This document shows, in pieces, positions 16,701 through 21,318 of a DNA stretch of 21,318 bases; positions within the stretch are counted from its first letter, which is position 1; each line of letters opens with the position of its first letter. Source of the stretch: JAYZDB01 sp036338025 (lineage in GTDB: Bacteria; Planctomycetota; UBA1135; UBA2386); assembly GCA_036338025.1 (NCBI GenBank), contig JAYZDB010000252.1, forward strand, positions 1 to 21,318. Reading direction: 5' to 3'. Under the pieces are notes generated by a model that saw nothing but the letters and a program-made list of their open reading frames with translations, was not told where the DNA came from and ran no database searches. Both the position numbers and the translations under genes were made by a program.

Positions 16701-18457
16701 GCGTGTACCTCCGCCGCTACCTCCAGATCACGCAGGTAGAACTCCATCGCCGCGACCAGGTAGAGAGCGTGACCGAGTTGATGGCGTCCGGCGCGATGGG
16801 CGTCGAGCATCTTGCGCAGCCCCGCCGGACGCAGGTGCGAACGTTCGAGGGTGCGACGGTCGAGCAAGAGGTCAGGGAGATAGTCATCATCACGCAACCA
16901 GGCATCCAGCGGCAGACCGAAGCCGGTCTTGCGATGGTCCAGGACACCGGCGGGTAATGCATCACGGAACGCCTCGCGTAGGTGATGTTTGCCGAGAATT
17001 GAACGGGCGTCCTTGGCGCGCGCAACATCACAGTTCACCACTGCCGGATCCAGGTATGGACAGCGCCCTTCGATGCCCGCCGCCATCAGCGCGGTATCCA
17101 GTTTTGGCAGCAGATCGCCGCGTAAGTAGCTCGTTCGGTCGGTGTGGCGCGCACGTTCGAGGCTCGAGCCGGTCGGCCCCGTCGGCAACCGGCCATCGAC
17201 GTAGTCGGCAGTCAGCACCGCGCGGCGGAATCCAGGCGGCGCGACCTCGAGCAGCGCGTCGTACGGTTGGGGATCTGCCAGGCTGCGCAGCACCCGCATT
17301 GGAGTCGACATCGACACGCCCGAGTTCGGCCAGCCAAACGGGTTTTGCAGGGGACCCCGGCGTGGCAATCGTCTCGCTACGCGATGTCGTCGGTAGCCCA
17401 GGAACAACTCATCGGCACCCTCCCCGCTGAGCAGGACCCGCACACCATCGCGATGGGCCTGCCGGGCCAGCGCATGTACCGCCAGCACCGAAGGATCACC
17501 GAGTGGCATCCCCACCATCCTGGTGAGGGTAGGAAGGTATTGCAGGACCTCCGGACCACCATCGACGCAATGCAGTGGCATGCCGGTGTGCTGTGCGATC
17601 TGCTCGGCTCGCGCGCGTTCGGTCTTTGGAGTGCCCAGTGCCCAGAACTGGTAGGCCGGCACTACGTGTTCGGCCTGGGCGAGCACCGCCGCCAGACAGG
17701 CACTGTCGACACCACCTGACAAGCACAGCCCGACCGGGACTTCGGCCGCCGCGCACCGACGTGTTGCGGTACCGAGCGCCTCGGGCAGAGGCAGGGGGCG
17801 CTCGGGTGGTGGGATATCCAGGTGCTGGCTCACCGCTCCTTCAGCCTGGTAGCACAGTCCCCTGAAGTCCGAGTCCAGGCTTAGTCGGGGATCCTTGAGT
17901 GTCGGCTGGAGTCCGAAACCGAAACGGAAGAACCTGGCCCGACCCGGTTGATCGAATTCGATTTCGACGCCGAGACAGCGAAGACTGGCCAGACTCGATG
18001 CAAAGGCCACCACTCTGTCCGCCTGCCGCAGGACGTACAGCGGCTTCTCACCCTCGGGATCGCGGGCCAGCCAGAGTCGATCGCCGGCCGGTTCCACGAT
18101 CGCCAGCGCGTAGTGTCCGCTGGTGCGGAGAATCGCTGAGGGTCCGCCGCTGGCCAGGCGTTGCAGAGGTAGTTCGGCGTCGTTGTCGGTGGCCAGCAGA
18201 TCCTCGAATTGCCGGCGTTCGCGGTCGGCAGAGGTCACCACTCCGTTGAAGGCGATCACCCGGCGACCGTCACGCGACCATAAGGGCTGACCATGATGAG
18301 GGTCGGAAATCGCCAGCCGGGCGACGGCCAGACGCCAATCGCCGGCATCCACCTGCTCGATACCATCCGGTCCCCGCCAGGCCATCGCAGCGATCGCAGA
18401 CCGGAAGCTCGCCTCATCATCGAGGAACGAACGCCGGATACCGAGAATGCCGCACAT
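16697..18457 (-). CDS. AsnB-type asparagine synthetase/amidotransferase with an altered glutaminase loop
   Basis: The ATG at 18457 is chosen because it puts the catalytic cysteine at residue 2 (MCGILGI), which is exposed after Met removal; the frame is open seven codons further. It encodes 586 residues, normal for the family. The N-terminal Ntn glutaminase has RGPD at 28-31 and R47 of RLAISD, but the usual NGEIYN loop reads NGVVTS at 71-76, so the glutamine-binding glutamate (E76 in E. coli AsnB) is valine. D93 appears to match E. coli D98. The synthetase domain looks intact: pyrophosphate loop SGGVDS at 247-252, LLSGEGADELFLGY, and KTGFGLPLDAWLR. Members make asparagine or amidate other acids, such as uronic acids in surface glycans. 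Coupling to a GT4 gene favours the second role. Glutamine use may be weakened, with free ammonia as an alternative. Confidence 0.9.
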   Translation of the reverse strand: MCGILGIRRSFLDDEASFRSAIAAMAWRGPDGIEQVDAGDWRLAVARLAISDPHHGQPLWSRDGRRVIAFNGVVTSADRERRQFEDLLATDNDAELPLQRLASGGPSAILRTSGHYALAIVEPAGDRLWLARDPEGEKPLYVLRQADRVVAFASSLASLRCLGVEIEFDQPGRARFFRFGFGLQPTLKDPRLSLDSDFRGLCYQAEGAVSQHLDIPPPERPLPLPEALGTATRRCAAAEVPVGLCLSGGVDSACLAAVLAQAEHVVPAYQFWALGTPKTERARAEQIAQHTGMPLHCVDGGPEVLQYLPTLTRMVGMPLGDPSVLAVHALARQAHRDGVRVLLSGEGADELFLGYRRHRVARRLPRRGPLQNPFGWPNSGVSMSTPMRVLRSLADPQPYDALLEVAPPGFRRAVLTADYVDGRLPTGPTGSSLERARHTDRTSYLRGDLLPKLDTALMAAGIEGRCPYLDPAVVNCDVARAKDARSILGKHHLREAFRDALPAGVLDHRKTGFGLPLDAWLRDDDYLPDLLLDRRTLERSHLRPAGLRKMLDAHRAGRHQLGHALYLVAAMEFYLRDLEVAAEVHA

Positions 18458-18535
18458 GGAGCCAGATGGTAGCGCCACCTGGGACAGCAGGAGCGTCCGG
18501 TTCTTCCCAGAACCTGGAGATCCTGCAATGTACGG

Positions 18536-19012
18536 CTAGGGCATCAGGGTGTAGAGGTAGCCGTGCCAGCCGAGCAAGACGGTGTATCCGACACCGACGA
18601 TTCCCAGACCGATCCGGGATACCAGGAAGTTCTTGGTCACGGTCAGGAACAGCAGGCACAGACCGATTCCCAGGGACTTGAGGATGATGAACCACCAGAT
18701 CCCGACATCCAGGGCCATCTGGACGATCGGGTTGATCTCCTTGCCGCCGAACGACAGGAACAAGACGGTAAAGAAGGCGTCGAGGATGTTCAGGGTCGCC
18801 ACTCCGGTGACCACCAGGAAGAGGGCGGTGCCATGGGTATCGACGAAGGAGCCTTCCCGTTCGCTGTGCCGCCGCGCTTCGCGTCGGTTCCCGCCGAAGA
18901 ACGCACGCCGGGAGAACATCGCAGTGGCAGTTTTCCGTCGATCGCCAGATCCGCGCCGCTCGTAGACCTTCTCTTCAGAGCGATCCAGCAGTTCCGTCGA
19001 GCCCTTTCCCAT
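18536..19012 (-). CDS. DUF5658-type small membrane protein
   Basis: The ATG at 19012 follows a GAGG site about 11 bases upstream and gives 158 residues; the frame is open to 19105 but that would overlap the preceding gene. The first 57 residues are charged and contain paired-arginine motifs (YERRGSGDRRK, RRAFFGGNRREARR). Three hydrophobic segments follow at about 62-88, 103-125 and 131-155. The stretch LNILDAFFTVLFL and the GGKEINP turn are characteristic of the DUF5658 family. Function is unknown. It lies 55 bases after the lipoprotein gene and 78 bases before the AsnB-like gene on the same strand, so it may be co-transcribed with the glycan genes, though the wider gap before asnB leaves this open. 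Confidence 0.82.
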   Translation of the reverse strand: MGKGSTELLDRSEEKVYERRGSGDRRKTATAMFSRRAFFGGNRREARRHSEREGSFVDTHGTALFLVVTGVATLNILDAFFTVLFLSFGGKEINPIVQMALDVGIWWFIILKSLGIGLCLLFLTVTKNFLVSRIGLGIVGVGYTVLLGWHGYLYTLMP

Positions 19013-19067
19013 GCCGAAGGCTACCTCGGATTCTCGCTCCGGGCCGAAAAATCCCAGGCCCGGGGGC

Positions 19068-19511
19068 CTACTTGCGCTCGGCCTGGTGGCCGTGCGTACC
19101 GGCACCGCCGGGGAGAATTCGGACCGAATACCAGCGGCCCTTGCGACGGATGCGGTAGCTCAACGGTCCGGGCTCCACGGCCTCGATGGCGCGGGGATCT
19201 AGCAGGTCCGACAGCAGGCCGAATCGGTCGATTTCCGCCTTCGAAGCCGGTCGCGGCTGGGCGTTCTCGAACACCTCGAGGGAACCGTCCGGTCCGCCCA
19301 GGAGCGTGATGACGCGCTCCTGCTCGGTGAGCTTGCAGGAGAAATATGGTTTGGCCCGGGAGAAACTGAGCTCATAGGAGCTGGCTTGCTCGCTGCGGTC
19401 GGGGGTCACCTCGATGCGGCCGGCAAAGCTGGATACCGCGTGCAACATCAAACCCCCATCCGGCCGCGAACAGCCCGGTAACAGCAGGAATACAGCGAGG
19501 GCAATTCTCAT
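19068..19511 (-). CDS. Small hypothetical lipoprotein
   Basis: This 147-residue protein starts with a short lipoprotein signal, MRIALAVFLLLPGC, in which the lipobox LPGC places the lipidated cysteine at residue 14. The mature part contains a likely beta-rich domain (EVTPDRSEQASSYELSFSRAKPYFSC, then a LGGPDGSLEVFENAQ segment) and ends in a charged tail GTHGHQAERK. I do not recognise a family. Its position as the first gene of the minus-strand run, divergent from the histidine-rich membrane protein, suggests an envelope role. No Shine-Dalgarno sequence is evident before the ATG at 19511. Confidence 0.75.
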   Translation of the reverse strand: MRIALAVFLLLPGCSRPDGGLMLHAVSSFAGRIEVTPDRSEQASSYELSFSRAKPYFSCKLTEQERVITLLGGPDGSLEVFENAQPRPASKAEIDRFGLLSDLLDPRAIEAVEPGPLSYRIRRKGRWYSVRILPGGAGTHGHQAERK

Positions 19512-19763
19512 GGCAGTAGCGGAAGGAAACGGCGCGGGGGATCTGGTATGGGCACCAGCCTAGACCAGCACCACCAGGGACGCAAAACCGGTCTGCCATG
19601 GCAGATTCCATACCAGGCTGCCGGTTGAAGGTGCTGCCACGAATGCCCCAGGGAGGACTCAGGACCGGAACTGCGCTTCCCAGTCGGCACTCAGGTCATA
19701 GAATTGTAGACCGGGCATTCGTTCGATAGCACCTATCGGACCCTTCTTTACCGACACAAACTC
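19512..19763. other. Divergent intergenic region with a palindrome and nested inverted repeats
   Basis: These 252 bases separate the lipoprotein gene (minus) from the membrane-protein gene (plus). A perfect 14-base palindrome, TCTGCCATGGCAGA, lies at 19592-19605. Around it are AACCGG (19586-19591) with CCGGTT (19621-19626), and CTGGTATGG (19543-19551) with CCATACCAG (19608-19616). A possible plus-strand promoter is TTCCCA (19677-19682), 16 bases, then TAGAAT (19699-19704), about 60 bases before the ATG at 19764. No small gene or RNA gene was recognised. Confidence 0.5.
19592..19605. promoter_or_regulatory. Perfect 14-base palindrome, operator candidate
   Basis: TCTGCCATGGCAGA reads the same on both strands and lies between two divergent genes, 80 bases from one start and about 160 from the other. 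A dimeric transcription factor site is the simplest reading. It could also form part of a larger hairpin, since AACCGG/CCGGTT arms flank it. No known operator consensus was recognised. Confidence 0.35.
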
Positions 19764-21044
19764 ATGACTCACGCAGCAGGACGTCGGAGCACCTTCCTCC
19801 CTGTGCGTTGGCTGATATCAACCAGCAGCGACATCATGTGGCTGTTGGGCAGCGTGCTTGTCGCCTATGCGATGTTCTTCGCGTTCATGAGTGGTTGGCT
19901 GAGCTTCGTCCAGATCGGACTCATCTGGGTGTTCTTGTTCCACGGGCCACACTTCTGGGGCACCCTGAGTCGCACCTACGTCGATCGGGAACAGTTTCGC
20001 AAGCGTCGCAAGCTGTTCCTCACTGCGCTCTGGTGGTTCGCCGTCGGCCCGGTGATCGTGGGCCTTGGCCTCCTGATCCAATACGCGACCCCGGCGGAGT
20101 CGGTCAATCCAGGCGGGCGAAACGATTTGATCCGGCTGTTCTTCTTCTTGGCGGCGGTGTGGGCCTTCCACCACGTGGTCAAGCAGCACTTTGGTTTCCT
20201 GGCCCTCTACCGGGCCAAGCACGCTGAGTTCAACAAGAAGGACTTCCTGTTCCACAAGTACTACCTGTTGGTCTCACTCTGGATGCCGGCGCTGATCATG
20301 ATGACCAACAGCGAGTACTGGGTGCAGGACATACCCGGCGCCTACACCTACGTCGCAGCCTATGGCGAGACCGGCGTGGGTGTCGTAGTCAGCACCCAGG
20401 CGATCTTCAAGATTGGCTGTACGAGCATCTTCTGGGTTGCTCAGGCGGCCTATGTCGGTTCTCTCGTAGTGCGTGTCATTCGCGGCCAGGGGATCAACCT
20501 GCCGCTGCTGCTGTTGATCTTGTGTTGTGTGCCACTGACCTGGATCGTGATCATCACCACCCTCAACTCGAAGCTACCCTTCGCACACTTCGTGCTGGTT
20601 CCCATCCTCACGACCTACCACAACCTGCAATACCACGGTCTGATCTGGCACTACAACCGGTTCAAGTACCGAGCCAGTGCCGGCGACCTTGGGCGGCGTG
20701 AACGACACGGTTGGGCGATCCCGCTGAACAAGAACATCCTGGTGTACGGGGTGTTTGGATTGCTCTACACGGCTTCGACGATCGGCTTCGAGAAATACGG
20801 TCTGGATCTGAGTCTGGGCGGTACCGCCTGGGCCACGGTGTTGTTCCAGGCGTTCTTCTGGGGTTTCGCCTTCCACCACTACTACATCGATTCCAAGATC
20901 TGGAAGGCCAGTGAGGACGCCGACCTCCGCGCCGTGCTCGGGTTCAACAAGCCGAAGAAGGCCGCGGAGCCGGCCGAGCTTGCTGGGCCGGAGGAACCCC
21001 CGATCGCCGATCCACATCGGCGCTCCGGAACGTCGCCGGCCTGA
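19764..21044 (+). CDS. Histidine-rich polytopic membrane protein of unknown function
   Basis: This 426-residue protein has roughly eight to ten hydrophobic segments, for example near residues 25-42, 48-60, 85-107, 122-140, 165-181, 218-238, 245-265, 326-343 and 355-373, and a Pro/Glu-rich soluble tail from about 395. Histidines recur at membrane edges in motif-like clusters: HGPHFW (60-65), HHVVKQHF (136-143), YHNLQYHGLIWHYN (285-298) and HHYYID (371-376). That pattern recalls histidine-box membrane metalloenzymes, or Brp/Blh-type carotenoid cleavage enzymes, but I cannot assign it to either. The HHYYID-type ending is a feature I associate with uncharacterised planctomycete membrane proteins. 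The ATG at 19764 directly precedes the hydrophobic core and has no clear ribosome-binding site. The following methyltransferase gene starts 61 bases later. Function unknown; metal binding is inferred. Confidence 0.85.
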   Translation: MTHAAGRRSTFLPVRWLISTSSDIMWLLGSVLVAYAMFFAFMSGWLSFVQIGLIWVFLFHGPHFWGTLSRTYVDREQFRKRRKLFLTALWWFAVGPVIVGLGLLIQYATPAESVNPGGRNDLIRLFFFLAAVWAFHHVVKQHFGFLALYRAKHAEFNKKDFLFHKYYLLVSLWMPALIMMTNSEYWVQDIPGAYTYVAAYGETGVGVVVSTQAIFKIGCTSIFWVAQAAYVGSLVVRVIRGQGINLPLLLLILCCVPLTWIVIITTLNSKLPFAHFVLVPILTTYHNLQYHGLIWHYNRFKYRASAGDLGRRERHGWAIPLNKNILVYGVFGLLYTASTIGFEKYGLDLSLGGTAWATVLFQAFFWGFAFHHYYIDSKIWKASEDADLRAVLGFNKPKKAAEPAELAGPEEPPIADPHRRSGTSPA

Positions 21045-21105
21045 GTCGGGCATCTGACCGGACACAACCGTGTTTTCCGCCCCCGATGTCGCCTAGTGTG
21101 CCTGC

Positions 21106-21318
21106 GTGCTCCCCGAGCTGAGACTACGAATTCGGGTGACAGGTCGTCACCCGCACTTCTTCCGCAAAATGATCCGCAAGCCGCAGGATGTCCTGCCGGC
21201 TGGCGGTGCGGTGTTCGTACGGGACAAGGACGGCAAACCGGTCGGAACGGGTTTCTACAACCCACGCACCGAGCTCGCGCTGCGCATGCTCGCCAGGCAA
21301 CCGGTCGAGGATCCGACC
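21106..21318 (+). CDS. RlmI-like class I SAM-dependent rRNA methyltransferase, N-terminal PUA part, cut by the window edge
   Basis: The 71 visible residues run to the right edge without a stop. They match the N-terminal PUA domain of RlmI/YccW-type 23S rRNA cytosine methyltransferases: GRHPHFFRKMIRKP (family RHPWxFxGxI), then a VFVRDKDGKPVGTGFYNP strand pair and ELALRMLAR (family 'G.YNPxSxIxxRxLS'). The methyltransferase domain would follow outside the window. The start is taken as GTG at 21106, the first possible start after an in-frame TAG at 21094; no ribosome-binding site is visible. It is on the same strand as the histidine-rich membrane protein, 61 bases downstream. Family call is good for so short a piece; the exact methylated base is unknown. 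Confidence 0.8.
   Translation, partial: MLPELRLRIRVTGRHPHFFRKMIRKPQDVLPAGGAVFVRDKDGKPVGTGFYNPRTELALRMLARQPVEDPT

Noticed and set aside
18458..18478. Upstream start of the AsnB-like gene at 18478
   Set aside because: It would bury the catalytic cysteine at residue 9; the family needs it directly after the initiator Met.
21062..21076. ACAC-AACC-GTGT followed by T residues after the membrane protein gene, as a terminator
   Set aside because: The stem has only four pairs and the T-run is short; too weak to support.

Overview
The window is GC-rich, densely coded bacterial chromosome, most likely from a planctomycete or a close PVC-superphylum relative. The best taxonomic clue is the very large secreted protein at 2634-7925. 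It joins an FG-GAP/VCBS propeller, a PVC-type 'membrane-bound dehydrogenase' propeller, HEAT repeats, a single-haem CxxCH cytochrome module and a DUF1080 domain. Cytochrome/DUF1080 proteins of this kind are a hallmark of Planctomycetes and Verrucomicrobia. Many starts lack a clear Shine-Dalgarno sequence. I saw no tRNA, rRNA, CRISPR array, insertion sequence or phage gene.

Layout. (1) 1-9052, minus strand: a tightly spaced run in transcription order of Gfo/Idh/MocA oxidoreductase, the PVC/DUF1080 fusion, glnS, and an M1-family peptidase cut by the left edge. (2) 9053-9422: a 370-base divergent intergenic region with a strong dyad just before the next gene. (3) 9423-11240, plus: a secreted multicopper oxidase with all copper motifs intact. 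(4) 11251-12363, minus: a glycosyltransferase that closely resembles the GTDC1/tRNA-queuosine mannosyltransferase family. (5) 12415-15018, plus: an odd protein that looks like an aminotransferase small domain fused to a beta-sandwich, then an HtrA-like serine protease with two PDZ domains. (6) 15033-19511, minus: in transcription order, a small lipoprotein, a DUF5658 membrane protein, an AsnB-type amidotransferase, a GT4 glycosyltransferase overlapping it by four bases, and a Nudix hydrolase. (7) 19764-21318, plus: a histidine-rich polytopic membrane protein and the start of an RlmI-like rRNA methyltransferase cut by the right edge.

How the genes may work together. In the first run, a Gfo/Idh oxidoreductase next to a DUF1080 protein fits the 3-keto-glycoside route of sugar breakdown, in which a dehydrogenase oxidises C3 of a glycoside and a DUF1080 enzyme cleaves the keto product. 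The cytochrome module suggests an electron-transfer link. The AsnB/GT4 pair suggests glycan or cell-surface biosynthesis with an amidation step. The HtrA protease, M1 peptidase and multicopper oxidase are envelope or exported functions.

The best leads are the five-module fusion, the bacterial GTDC1 homologue, the aminotransferase-like protein that lacks a PLP domain, the AsnB homologue with a changed glutamine-binding loop, and the histidine-box membrane protein. Homology calls come from recognised motifs and family knowledge; no database search was run.
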